Shown: positions 48,360-58,451 of the stretch, piece by piece
Layout of the letters: every line of letters starts with the position of its first letter
Numbering within the stretch: the stretch's first letter is position 1
Made by a program: the position numbers and the translations under genes
Notes under the pieces: model-generated
Seen by the model: only the letters and a program-made list of their open reading frames with translations
The model's database searches: none
What the model was told of the DNA's origin: nothing
NCBI RefSeq assembly: GCF_003050865.1
Contig: NZ_QAOK01000007.1
Location: 62,001 to 126,000 of the forward strand
Source of the DNA: Nitrosospira multiformis
GTDB lineage: Bacteria > Pseudomonadota > Gammaproteobacteria > Burkholderiales > Nitrosomonadaceae
Direction of reading: 5' to 3'
Length of the DNA: 64,000 nt

Positions 48360-51300
48360 GATGTTTCCTGCGACAGGTTTTCGACTGGCCTACCTTTATT
48401 TTTGCGCGAAAGCCACGTAAAAAACAAGGGAATAAATATTGTTGCAACAAAAGTGGCAAGCAGCATTCCCCCAAACACGCCGGTCCCCATGGAGCGACGC
48501 GCGGCAGCACCTGCCCCCGTGGCGATCAGCAGCGGCACGATACCCAGCACAAAAGCCATGGACGTCATGACGATGGGCCGGAAACGCAAACGCGCCGCTT
48601 CAACCGCTGCCTGTGCCACAGGCAGACCCTCAGCCATTTTCTGCGTAGCAAACTCGACGATCAGAATGGCATTTTTTGCAGCGAGGCCGATGAGCGTGAT
48701 CAGGCCGATTTGAAAATAGATATCGTTCGGCATGCCTCGGGTCAAAACGGCAAGCAGGGCGCCCGCAAGAGCAAAAGGCACCGCCATGATAACGGCGAGC
48801 GGCAGGGCCCAGGTCTCGAACTGGGCAGCAAGAATGAGAAATACCATTATGATCGCGAAGCTGAAGGCAAAAATTGCGGCTGAGCCGGTCCGCTTTTCCT
48901 GATAAGCCTGTCCCGTCCACGCAATCTGGTAGTCATCGGGCAAATTTTTTGCCGCAATCTCCTCTACAAGCCGGATAGCGTCGCCTGAACTCACCCCAGG
49001 TGCGCCGCCTCCCAGAATCTTTGCGGCAAGGAGGCCGTTGTAGCGCTCGAGCTGCTCCGCGCCCACAATGGTGCTGAGTTTGCTGAGGGCGGACATGGGT
49101 ACCATCGCGCCGGATTGTGAGCGTACATACACTCTGCCGAGATCCTCGGGATGCATCCGGTATTGCGGTTCTGCCTGCATTTGCACCCGGTAGGTACGAC
49201 CGGAGTAATTGAAATCGTTGATATACAGCGAACCCATCGTACTTTGCAGCGTGGCGTAAATGTCCGCGATTCTCACTTGCTGAGAAATCGCTTTTTCCTC
49301 ATCCACTTCAATGAAGAATTGCGGCACGGTGGGACGGAAAAAGGTATTGATGCCGGCCAGCCTCGGTTCCTGGTTCAGTGCAGTGATAAGGTTGTTCACC
49401 ACTGTGGATAATTGAACCGGATTAGCGCCCCCACGGCTTTGCACATAGACTTCGAAGCCGCCTGCGGTTCCCAGCCCGCGGATGGTGGGCGGGTTGAAGG
49501 AGATCGCGATTCCATCCGGCTGCTGCATTCCGATACCCATCAGCTTCTGGATGATATCCTCCGCTGTTGCCTTCCGCTCCGACCAGTCCTTGAATGCGAC
49601 GAACATGGTAGCAGAACTGGTTTTATTTCCGCCACCGATCAGATCGAAGCCGTTTACAACGAATTGATGGGCCACGGCTGGATCATCCGCAATCCCCGCT
49701 CGCACCGATTCCGCGGTTTTTGTTGTTCTAGCCAGTGTGGCGCCATCCGGCAGGATGGTTGCGGTGACGACATAGCCCTGATCTTCCGGCGGCACGAAAC
49801 TCTCCGGTACTGTTTTGAACAGATAGGCCGATAAGACAATGATACTTAGGAATACGAAGGCACCGATAACCTTATGGCGCAGCGTGATATTGACCATGCG
49901 GATATAAAAATTCGTCACCCGCTGAAAACCGCTGTTGAACGCAAGAAAGAACCGGGATTCACCGTGGGTATGCTTGAGCAGAATGGCGCACAAGGCAGGC
50001 GTCAAGGTCAGTGCCACCAAGCCGGAAATGGTTACCGCCACGGCGACGGTGACTGCGAACTGGCGATACAGTTCGCCTGCGATTCCCCCCATGAATGCAA
50101 CCGGCACAAATACGGCGCACAGTACCAGGACAATCGCAACCACCGCGCTTGCAACCTGTTCCATGGAGCGAATGGCAGCTTTCAGCGGCGGCAGCTTCTC
50201 TTCGTCCATCAGCCGCTCGATATTTTCCAATACGACGATTGCATCATCCACCACAATGCCGATGGAAAGCACCATGGCGAAAAGTGTAAGGGTGTTGATG
50301 GAGAAGCCGAATACCCACAATCCGGCGAAAGTGCCCACAAGGGAAATGGGCACGGCAATAATGGGAATCAGCGTGGCGCGCCAGCTTTGCAGGAACAGAT
50401 AAACAACCAGCAGAACGAGCGCCATCGCTTCGCCGAGCGTCTTGACCACCTCCCACATCGAAGCTTTGACGAACAGACTGGTATCGTACGGCACCACGTA
50501 GTCCATTCCCTCCGGAAAGTGTTTCTTCAGCTCTTCCATTTTGGCGACCAGCGCGTTTTTCGTGTCGAGCGCATTCGCCCCGGGTTGCAGGAAGACAGGA
50601 ATGCCGGCGCCGGGCTGACCATTCAAGGCCGTGCGAACATCATAGCTTTGCGCCCCCAGCTCAATACGGGCGACATCCTTGAGGTAGAGGACCCCGCGCG
50701 GGCCATCCGCCCGCAAAATGATATCGCCGAACTGTTCAGGTGTTATCAGCCGACCCCTTGCATTTACGGTGTAAATCAGTTGCTGATCAGGCGGAGCCGG
50801 TTCCTGACCGATCTTGCCGGCAGCATATTGCGCGTTCTGCGCCTGGATAGCGGCAGTGATGTCCGTGGTAGTCACGCCCAGTTGGGCCATGCGATCGGTA
50901 TGCAGCCAGATGCGCATGGAATAATCCTGGCCGCCAAAGACAGTGGCATCACCCACTCCATCCGTACGTCTCAGCTCATCCATTATGTTGAGCGTGGCAT
51001 AGTTGCTGAGATAGAGCGGATCATATTTGCCTTTCTCGGCCGAGATCAGCATGAAAACTATCAGGATGTCGTTGGAGCGCTTCTCAATTTTCAGGCCGGT
51101 GCGGCGCACTTCATCCGGCAGTCGTGGTAGCGCGACGTTTACGCGGTTACTGATATTGAAAGTAGCCTGATCAACGTCCGTACCGACCTCGAACGTTGCA
51201 GTAATGGTCAGCGTTCCGCTGGAGTCGGCGCTTGAACTGAAATACAAAAGGTCCTGAACACCGCTCAATTGCTCTTCGATGGGGGCGGCCACTGTTTTGG

Positions 51301-51472
51301 TCAAGGTTTCAGCGCTGGCGCCGGGATAGGTCGCGGTTATCAGCACGGTAGGGGGCGCGATCTCCGGATACTGCGCAATGGGGAGCTGCAATGCGGCGGC
51401 GAGTCCGGCAAGGACGATGATAATGGAGATAACCGACGCAAATATCGGTCGCAGAATAAAAAATCTGGTCAT
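48356..51472 (-). CDS. RND multidrug efflux permease, HAE1 family (pump 2)
   Basis: A 1038-residue pump homologous to the one at 42436 but clearly distinct. It begins TRFFILRPIFASVISIIIVLAGLAAALQLPIAQYP and has GIVVDDAIVVLENIERLM, GPPTIRGLGTAGGFEVY in the porter domain and GTGVFGGMLLATFVATIFIPLFF at the end. It is co-translated with the channel gene. The adaptor gene lies 34 bp upstream. The order adaptor-pump-channel is that of mexAB-oprM, so this pair is probably the ancestral system and pump 1 the addition. Confidence 0.94.
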   Translation of the reverse strand: MTRFFILRPIFASVISIIIVLAGLAAALQLPIAQYPEIAPPTVLITATYPGASAETLTKTVAAPIEEQLSGVQDLLYFSSSADSSGTLTITATFEVGTDVDQATFNISNRVNVALPRLPDEVRRTGLKIEKRSNDILIVFMLISAEKGKYDPLYLSNYATLNIMDELRRTDGVGDATVFGGQDYSMRIWLHTDRMAQLGVTTTDITAAIQAQNAQYAAGKIGQEPAPPDQQLIYTVNARGRLITPEQFGDIILRADGPRGVLYLKDVARIELGAQSYDVRTALNGQPGAGIPVFLQPGANALDTKNALVAKMEELKKHFPEGMDYVVPYDTSLFVKASMWEVVKTLGEAMALVLLVVYLFLQSWRATLIPIIAVPISLVGTFAGLWVFGFSINTLTLFAMVLSIGIVVDDAIVVLENIERLMDEEKLPPLKAAIRSMEQVASAVVAIVLVLCAVFVPVAFMGGIAGELYRQFAVTVAVAVTISGLVALTLTPALCAILLKHTHGESRFFLAFNSGFQRVTNFYIRMVNITLRHKVIGAFVFLSIIVLSAYLFKTVPESFVPPEDQGYVVTATILPDGATLARTTKTAESVRAGIADDPAVAHQFVVNGFDLIGGGNKTSSATMFVAFKDWSERKATAEDIIQKLMGIGMQQPDGIAISFNPPTIRGLGTAGGFEVYVQSRGGANPVQLSTVVNNLITALNQEPRLAGINTFFRPTVPQFFIEVDEEKAISQQVRIADIYATLQSTMGSLYINDFNYSGRTYRVQMQAEPQYRMHPEDLGRVYVRSQSGAMVPMSALSKLSTIVGAEQLERYNGLLAAKILGGGAPGVSSGDAIRLVEEIAAKNLPDDYQIAWTGQAYQEKRTGSAAIFAFSFAIIMVFLILAAQFETWALPLAVIMAVPFALAGALLAVLTRGMPNDIYFQIGLITLIGLAAKNAILIVEFATQKMAEGLPVAQAAVEAARLRFRPIVMTSMAFVLGIVPLLIATGAGAAARRSMGTGVFGGMLLATFVATIFIPLFFTWLSRKNKGRPVENLSQETS

Positions 51473-51506
51473 GATTTATCCGGCGGTTTTCCGCCCGGTT
51501 TTTTGC

Positions 51507-52703
51507 TCAAACGGCTTTGCCGGAACCGGAATCCAGCGGGGCAGGGGACATTCCCGGTGCTTCTCCGGGCGGGTGAGGGGAAACGGGCGAGCCGGGACGA
51601 AGCTTGATGATGTTATCGACAATGACTTTATCGCCGGCTTTGAGTCCGTCAAGGATTACCCAGTCCGTACCCATCCACTTCCCGGTAATCACCGGCTGCA
51701 GAGTCGCTTCGTTTTTTTCGTTGATCACATACACTGACTGACCGCGGTCAGACGTCTGTATTGCGCTCTGCGGGACGAGGAATACACCGTCACGCTGGCC
51801 AATGACCACTTTCGCCCTGACAAACTGTCCCGGCAGCAATCGCTGTCCGGCATTTTCGAACGTGGCGCGCAGTTGTTGCGTGCCCAGCAGCGGGTCGATC
51901 TGACTGGCAGCGAAATTCAGTTCCCCTTTCTTTTCGTATTCCGAGCCGTCCGGCAATATCAAAGTCACCTGTTTTACTTTTTTCTCGGTCAGGGGACCAC
52001 CGAGCTGCGTTAGTTCGTTACTCGACAGGCTGAAACGCACCCAGATCGGCGACAATTGCACCAGCGTGGTCAAAAGGCTGTTGTTAGCTTCCACCAGCGC
52101 GCCTTCCGAAAACTGGAAGCGGCCCGAAATGCCGTTGACCGGAGCGGTTACAGAGGTATAGGAGAGGCTGAGTTCCGCATCGCGCACGCGCACCTCGGCC
52201 TGCTGGAGCGCGGCATGCGCAATCGCGTTATCGGAGACCGCGTTATCATACTCGCGCTGGCTGATTGCCTGCGTATCCAGCAGGTCTTTCAGGCGTTTTT
52301 CTTCGCGCTCGGTCTGAATGATGCGGGCTTTCTGTTCTGCTAGTTGCGCCTTCGCCTGAGCAAGCGCATATCGGTAGGGTACCGGATCAATCAGAAACAG
52401 AGACTGACCCGCTTTTACCGCTGCGCCTTCCTCATACAGGCGTTTGAGCAGAATGCCCCCCACGCGGGGACGTATTTCGACCTCCTTGGCGCCTTCGGTC
52501 TGGGCCACGGCTTCGGCGCTGATGGGTACGCTGGTAGGTTGAACCTCGATTACACTTACGGGAAGGGCCGGTGGATGAGGGGGCGTTTCAGGCTTCTTGC
52601 CACAGCCCGGCACCGTAACGATCAGGACGATGCCCGCGGCAATGCTTATGGCAAGCCGCATGACCGCGTGCAGCAGGCCGGGCGTTTTTCTCTGGCTGAA
52701 CAT
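51507..52703 (-). CDS. RND periplasmic adaptor (membrane fusion) protein, pump 2
   Basis: A 398-residue AcrA/MexA-like lipoprotein. The lipobox is TVPGC and mature residues begin GKKPETPPHPP. It has the lipoyl halves IRPRVGGILLKRLYEEGAAVKAGQ and YTSVTAPVNGISGRFQFSEG, a coiled hairpin between them and a C-terminal barrel. The ATG at 52703 was chosen because it leaves a normal signal peptide; the frame is open to 52781, but that would place the start inside the operator region. It is the first gene of the efflux operon, divergent from the TetR regulator. Confidence 0.9.
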   Translation of the reverse strand: MFSQRKTPGLLHAVMRLAISIAAGIVLIVTVPGCGKKPETPPHPPALPVSVIEVQPTSVPISAEAVAQTEGAKEVEIRPRVGGILLKRLYEEGAAVKAGQSLFLIDPVPYRYALAQAKAQLAEQKARIIQTEREEKRLKDLLDTQAISQREYDNAVSDNAIAHAALQQAEVRVRDAELSLSYTSVTAPVNGISGRFQFSEGALVEANNSLLTTLVQLSPIWVRFSLSSNELTQLGGPLTEKKVKQVTLILPDGSEYEKKGELNFAASQIDPLLGTQQLRATFENAGQRLLPGQFVRAKVVIGQRDGVFLVPQSAIQTSDRGQSVYVINEKNEATLQPVITGKWMGTDWVILDGLKAGDKVIVDNIIKLRPGSPVSPHPPGEAPGMSPAPLDSGSGKAV

Positions 52704-52778
52704 TAAAGAGTTGCCGGGTTTACTTTTATAATCCTGCGTGGCTGTCATCATGCTCCGTGCAGCTAAATTTGGAACTTG

Positions 52779-52798
52779 CATACATACGTGTATGTATG
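52779..52798. promoter_or_regulatory. AcrR-like operator palindrome between efflux operon and tetR
   Basis: CATACATAC-GT-GTATGTATG, 9-bp perfect arms around 2 bp, in the 139-bp divergent region. It resembles the TACATACA...TGTATGTA operator of E. coli AcrR (recalled from memory). It is well placed to control both the regulator and the efflux operon. Confidence 0.75.
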
Positions 52799-52842
52799 TA
52801 AATTATAAACCAACCTTCACAGATGTAAATAGCGATTCGTAC

Positions 52843-53487
52843 ATGGTCCGAAAAACCAAGGAAAATGCGGAATTGACACGGCAGCGTCTCATAGATGCGG
52901 CGCGCCAGGTTTTTCTGGAGCGAGGTGTCGCCCGTACCACCATGGAGCATATCGCGCGCGAGGCCGGCGTCACCCGGGGAGCGATCTACTGGCATTTCAA
53001 CAATAAAATCGATCTGATTCAGGCCATGCGCGAGCAGGTATTCCTGCCTCTCATCGATCGCATGGACGATACCCTGCTGGTTGAAGGCGTGGACGATCCT
53101 CTCACCTGTATCGAAAATTTCCTGTGCGGCACGATTCAGGTTCTGGCGGATAGCAAGGAGACTCGCCAGATATACGAAATCATGATGATCAAGTGCGAGT
53201 ACGTGGATGAATTCGCCATGGTCTTGCAGCAGATTTTATTCAACTGTGCGCACATTTCGGAGAAGTTGAGGCTGGTTTACGAACGCGCCAGGGTTCAGGA
53301 GTTACTGCATTCATCTCACGATCCCGTGCAACTGGCCATTGATATCCATCTGTTCTTTATCGGGTTGTTGCACATGTGGGTGAAGGATACAGAGGGAAAT
53401 CAGTTCCGGCACCAGGCTATTGAACTGGTGGAGGCGCATATGAGACTACGCCGCGTCTCCCCTGAGCGGACTGTTCGCTATCCCTGA
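52843..53487 (+). CDS. TetR/AcrR family repressor of the efflux operon
   Basis: A 214-residue TetR-type regulator from the ATG at 52843 (MVRKTKENAELTRQRLIDAARQVF). The helix-turn-helix is AREAGVTRGAIYWHFNNKIDL at about residues 36-56. The rest is the all-helical ligand domain with a C-terminal TetR_C_2/AcrR-like segment (PLIDRMDDTLLVEGVDDP). The frame is open to 52738 but that region contains the operator. By analogy with AcrR it should repress the divergent efflux operon and itself until a toxic ligand binds. Confidence 0.9.
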   Translation: MVRKTKENAELTRQRLIDAARQVFLERGVARTTMEHIAREAGVTRGAIYWHFNNKIDLIQAMREQVFLPLIDRMDDTLLVEGVDDPLTCIENFLCGTIQVLADSKETRQIYEIMMIKCEYVDEFAMVLQQILFNCAHISEKLRLVYERARVQELLHSSHDPVQLAIDIHLFFIGLLHMWVKDTEGNQFRHQAIELVEAHMRLRRVSPERTVRYP

Positions 53488-53744
53488 ATCGCATGGAATG
53501 AAGTCATTATTGATGATCCGGTGAGCAAACAGCACGAACGTTCAAAGCGTGCCATTATTGATCTGGCTGGATCCGGGTCAGGCCCGGAATGACGGGATTC
53601 ATAGTATTTCTGGCCGAATCAACAGGTCAGACTTCGTCGGGCAATATGAGACAACGGGTTTGTTGCGGAACTCCGCTATTCTATTCTATCGATATCGATA
53701 GAGGATTCACTCCCACATTGTATATTTTCAGAAATGATGCCTGT
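53488..53744. other. Intergenic region with hairpin and 16-bp palindrome
   Basis: Between tetR and the second iscR promoter. CCGGG-TCAGG-CCCGG at 53573-53587 is a probable terminator-like stem, in a context reminiscent of common dispersed betaproteobacterial repeats. CTATCGATATCGATAG at 53686-53701 is a perfect 16-bp palindrome, 43 bp upstream of the first IscR box. No coding sequence is seen. Confidence 0.5.
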
Positions 53745-53797
53745 ATAGTTGACTAAATCAATCAGGTATCTTATAGTTGACTAAATCAGTCGTCTAT
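53745..53797 (+). promoter_or_regulatory. suf operon promoter with two tandem IscR type-1-like boxes
   Basis: Box A 53745-53769 and box B 53773-53797 both begin ATAGTTGACTAAATCA and are 28 bp apart. Each matches about 24 of 25 positions of the E. coli type-1 IscR consensus as I recall it. The promoter is embedded: -35 TTGACT 53749-53754, 17-bp spacer, -10 TATAGT 53772-53777. Binding to either box would block RNA polymerase. The leader before iscR is about 90 nt. Confidence 0.82.
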
Positions 53798-53875
53798 TGG
53801 ACTTCTGCTGACTGAGATATTTCTGAGCCTATCTACTTAATCCGTGAATCCATCAAGAGCAAAGGGGAGTTCATC

Positions 53876-54394
53876 ATGAGGCTAACAACCAAAGGACGGT
53901 TTGCAGTAACAGCGTTGCTCGATCTCGCGCTGCAACGTCGGACGCGTCCTGTGACACTTGCGGAAATCAGCCAGCGTCAGCAAATTTCGCTATCTTATCT
54001 TGAGCAGTTGTTCGCCAAACTGCGTTCCCGGGGACTTGTCGATAGTGTAAGAGGCCCGGGTGGCGGCTATTGTCTTGCGAAAGACATGGGGCAAGTGTCG
54101 GTTGCCGAGATCATTCTCGCGGTTGACGAGCCTATCGATTCAACCCAGTGCAATGGAAAGGAAAATTGCCACAACGACAGGAAATGCATGACGCACGACT
54201 TGTGGACAAAACTCAACGAACTGATTTTCGACCATCTTGGCGCAGTCACGCTGAAACAACTGGTCGATGAGCAGAGGGAAAGAGAGGAATGGCGGAAGGC
54301 AAGAGAGGCGGGTGTTGTGCAGATGCTGGATATGCGGAAGGTTGCGCCTGAAAAGGTCATGCCCGACCGGAGCCGCACTGCAGTTTCTGCCTGA
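53876..54394 (+). CDS. iscR: Fe-S cluster regulator IscR (second copy), first gene of the suf operon
   Basis: A 172-residue Rrf2 protein very similar to the copy at 26382 through residue 115 (MRLTTKGRFAVTALLDLAL, SLSYLEQLFAKLR with Glu43, GPGGGYCLAK). Cluster ligands Cys92, Cys98, Cys104 and His107 are kept. The wing has an extra Cys66 where the other copy has Arg. The C-terminal 50 residues are different and charged (DEQREREEWRKAREAG). AAGGGGAG precedes the ATG. It heads iscR-A-carrier-sufBCDSU-nfu, so the operon is probably autoregulated by Fe-S status. Confidence 0.93.
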   Translation: MRLTTKGRFAVTALLDLALQRRTRPVTLAEISQRQQISLSYLEQLFAKLRSRGLVDSVRGPGGGYCLAKDMGQVSVAEIILAVDEPIDSTQCNGKENCHNDRKCMTHDLWTKLNELIFDHLGAVTLKQLVDEQREREEWRKAREAGVVQMLDMRKVAPEKVMPDRSRTAVSA

Positions 54395-54461
54395 CTCCAA
54401 TTTTGAATGCCGAACGCTTACTTTCATTGTCATAATCGCATGGGGTAGACGGAGAATGGCG

Positions 54462-54806
54462 ATGTCAATAAAACTGACTGAAAACGCGGCGAAACAGATT
54501 CAGAAGCAGCTCGCGAAGCGGGGCAAGGGAGTGGCCCTGCGAGTCGGGGTCAAGAAGGTGGGGTGCTCCGGATTTGCCTATACCTATGCTTATGCAGATG
54601 AGCTGCGCGAGAGTGATCGGATGTTCGAATCCTGTAACGCTCATGTAGTGGTTGATGTCGATTTTCTGCCGTTTCTTGATGGCTCACGAATTGACTTTGT
54701 CAAAGAAGGGCTGAATGAATCATTCAGGTTTGAGAACCCCAACGTGGATAATACCTGTGGCTGCGGTGAAAGCTTCAGTGTGAAAGAAGAACCGGCCAAG
54801 GTCTAG
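54462..54806 (+). CDS. A-type Fe-S carrier protein (SufA/IscA family)
   Basis: A 114-residue HesB/IscA-type carrier. The three cluster cysteines are Cys35 (VGCSGF), Cys99 and Cys101 (TCGCGESF). It opens MSIKLTENAAKQIQKQL. Of two candidate ATGs, the one at 54462 is better spaced from GGAG at 54451; the ATG at 54456 is too close. It moves clusters from the SufBCD scaffold to targets. It lies between the second iscR and sufB. Whether it is SufA or IscA proper cannot be decided by eye. Confidence 0.9.
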   Translation: MSIKLTENAAKQIQKQLAKRGKGVALRVGVKKVGCSGFAYTYAYADELRESDRMFESCNAHVVVDVDFLPFLDGSRIDFVKEGLNESFRFENPNVDNTCGCGESFSVKEEPAKV

Positions 54807-54913
54807 CCCTTGGAAGTGGGTGCCGGAAACCGAGATAACAGGAGCGGCAGTATTCGTAGCAAAGGATTGTCCTCTACTAAAAGAAAAGACATTCCGATAT
54901 TGGAGCGAATCTC

Positions 54914-56346
54914 ATGAGTGCAGTCTTACAGAATCTGGTCAATCAGCCATACAAACACGGTTTCGTTACCGAAATCGAGTCGGATGTCGCGCCAAAAGGC
55001 CTTAACGAAGATATTATCCGGCTCATTTCGACCAAGAAAAACGAGCCCGCATGGCTCCTTGATTTCAGGCTCAAAGCCTATCAGCAATGGCTCAAGATGG
55101 AAGAGCCGGCATGGCCCAATGTCAAGTATCCGCAGATCGATTTTCAGGCGATCAGCTACTACGCTGCGCCCAAGCCGAAAAAGAAGCTCAACAGCATGGA
55201 TGAAGTCGATCCTGAGCTGCTTCGCACCTTTGAGAAGCTGGGGGTGCCCATGCATGAGCGCGCGGCTTTGGCGGGCGTGGCGGTGGATGTAATTTTTGAC
55301 AGCGTATCCGTAGCCACCACCTACAAGCAGAAGCTCGCGGAGGTCGGAATCATTTTCTGCTCCATTTCCGAAGCCGTGCACGCTTATCCCGAACTGGTGA
55401 AGCAGTATCTCGGTACGGTGGTGCCCGTGGGTGACAACTACTATGCAGCACTCAACTCGGCCGTTTTTACGGATGGCACCTTCTGCTTCATTCCGAAAGG
55501 CGTCAAGTGCCCGATGGATCTGTCGACCTACTTCCGCATCAATACGGAAGGATCCGGGCAATTCGAGCGCACCCTGATCGTTGCCGAGGAAGGATCGTCC
55601 GTGTCGTATCTCGAAGGGTGCACGGCCCCCAGGTTCGATACCAATCAACTGCACGCCGCGGTGGTCGAACTGATTGCACTCGACAATGCCGATATCAAAT
55701 ATTCGACGGTACAGAACTGGTATGCGGGTGACGAGAAAGGGGTGGGCGGCATATATAATTTCGTAACCAAGCGGGGTCTGGCAAAAGGCGTCAACTCGCG
55801 CATCTCGTGGACGCAGGTTGAAACGGGCTCCGCGATAACCTGGAAATATCCGTCCTGCATACTACAGGGGGAAAGTTCCGTAGGCGAATTTTATTCGGTA
55901 GCGGTAACCAATAACTATCAGCAGGCGGATACCGGCACCAAGATGATCCATATCGGGAAAAATACCCGCAGCACCATCGTCAGCAAGGGTATTTCAGCCG
56001 GACATTCCAATAACAGTTACCGCGGCCTAGTCAGGATTGCTCCCACCGCCAGCGGTGCGCGCAACTATTCACAATGCGATTCGATGCTGATCGGAGACCA
56101 ATGCGGAGCGCATACCTTTCCCTACATTCAGGTGCGTAACCAGAATGCCAAGGTCGAGCATGAAGCATCAACGTCAAAAATCGGCGAAGATCAATTGTTC
56201 TACTTTGCACAGCGCGGCATCGGCAATGAGGAAGCGGTTTCCATGATTATTAATGGCTTCTGCAAAGATGTATTTCAGCAACTGCCGATGGAGTTTGCGG
56301 TCGAAGCGACAAAACTGCTTGGATTCAAGCTGGAGGGAAGTGTTGG

Positions 56347-56350
<4 letters not shown>
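54914..56350 (+). CDS. sufB: Fe-S cluster assembly scaffold subunit SufB
   Basis: A 478-residue SufB. It contains [19 protein letters not shown], the long right-handed beta-helix ([42 protein letters not shown]), [16 protein letters not shown] and the C-terminal [21 protein letters not shown]. The cysteine and glutamate of the beta-helix core serve in cluster building with SufD. It overlaps sufC by 4 bp (ATGA). The 107-bp gap upstream follows the A-type carrier gene. Confidence 0.96.
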
Positions 56351-57131
<781 letters not shown>

Positions 57132-57135
<4 letters not shown>

Positions 57136-58448
57136 GCATGAGTCTCGTGAATAGCAACACCTATCTCGAAAGCCTGCTTCAAGGACAACCGCGGCTGCCG
57201 GCCAGTCCTCTTGCCTGGTTCAACCAGTTACGGGCAAATGCAGTCGACCATGCGGGGAGGCTGAAGCTGCCCACAACACGTGATGAGGAGTGGCGTTTTA
57301 CTGACCTCTCGCCGCTTGCCCGGCAATCATTCCAGCCCGCTCGTGCTGCAGCAGCGCAGCAGGCCGCTGATGTCGAGCATTTTTCCGTGGCGGAAGCTGC
57401 TATCAGACTCGTATTTGTCGACGGCAAATACATGCCGCAACTTTCTACTCCGGCAGAACGCCTCGGAAACCGCGGGTTGATCGTCACCAATCTGTCGTCG
57501 GCGATAACAGCGAATGCGGAGGCAATAGAGCCGCATCTGGGTCAGTATGCGCGATTCGAAGATAATCTGTTCGCGGCGCTCAATACCGCATTCCTGCACG
57601 ATGGCGCTTTGGTCATCGTACCACGCGGTGCAGCGATCGATACACCCGTGCACGTGTTGCTCATTGCAACGCAACCGGAGGTGGCGAGCCATCCCCGCTG
57701 TCTTTTCATCGCTGAAGCGGGTAGCGAGGTTACCATTCTCGAGGATTACGTCAGCCTGAATGAAGCAGTCTATGTGACTAATGCCGTGACCGAGATCGCG
57801 GTGGGAGATAATGCCCGCATCAGTCATATCCGAGTACAGCGCGACAGCACCGAAGCATTTCATATCGGGAACTGCGCTGTTTCGCTGGCGCATGCCAGCC
57901 GCTACCGCTCTGTGAGCGTTGCACTCGGGGCACGCATTTCACGCTACGACTTGAATACAGGGCTTGATGCTGAGGACGCCGAGTGCGTTATCGATGGGCT
58001 GGCGCTGATCAACGGCAGGCAACTGGCCGATACGCACAGTTCCATAGATCATGCCAAACCGAACTGTACCAGCCGCCAGTTGCATAAGTGCATCGCTGAT
58101 GGTAGCGCACACGCCGTGTTCAACGGCAAGATCATGGTTCGTGCGGGCGCCCAAAACACGGATTCCGCGCAATCCAGCCGCAATCTGTTGTTGAATGCGA
58201 AAGCGCGTATCGATACCAAGCCGCAACTCGAAATTTTTGCAAATGACGTGAAGTGCGCACATGGTGCCACGGTAGGTCAACTCGATAGTGAGGAGCTGTT
58301 TTATCTCAAGAGCCGGGGCCTATCCGGAGTTACGGCGCGAAATCTGCTGACTTATGCATTTGGCGCCGAGATCATTGATCGTATTCCCATCGCATCGCTC
58401 AAATACCGGCTTGAACAGACAGTGCTGGAACAAATCAAGAAAAACTGA
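57132..58448 (+). CDS. sufD: Fe-S cluster assembly protein SufD
   Basis: A 438-residue partner of SufB. The N-terminal helical region has [12 protein letters not shown]. The beta-helix contains [31 protein letters not shown] and the C-terminal part [24 protein letters not shown], the SufD signature with the conserved His. It overlaps sufC by 4 bp; a second in-frame ATG two codons later could also start it. Its length is normal. Confidence 0.95.
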
Positions 58449-58451
58449 GCC

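Noticed and set aside
49874-51130. 418-residue plus-strand frame opposite pump 2
   Set aside because: Antisense to a clear RND permease; rich in His, Gln and Asn with no domain.
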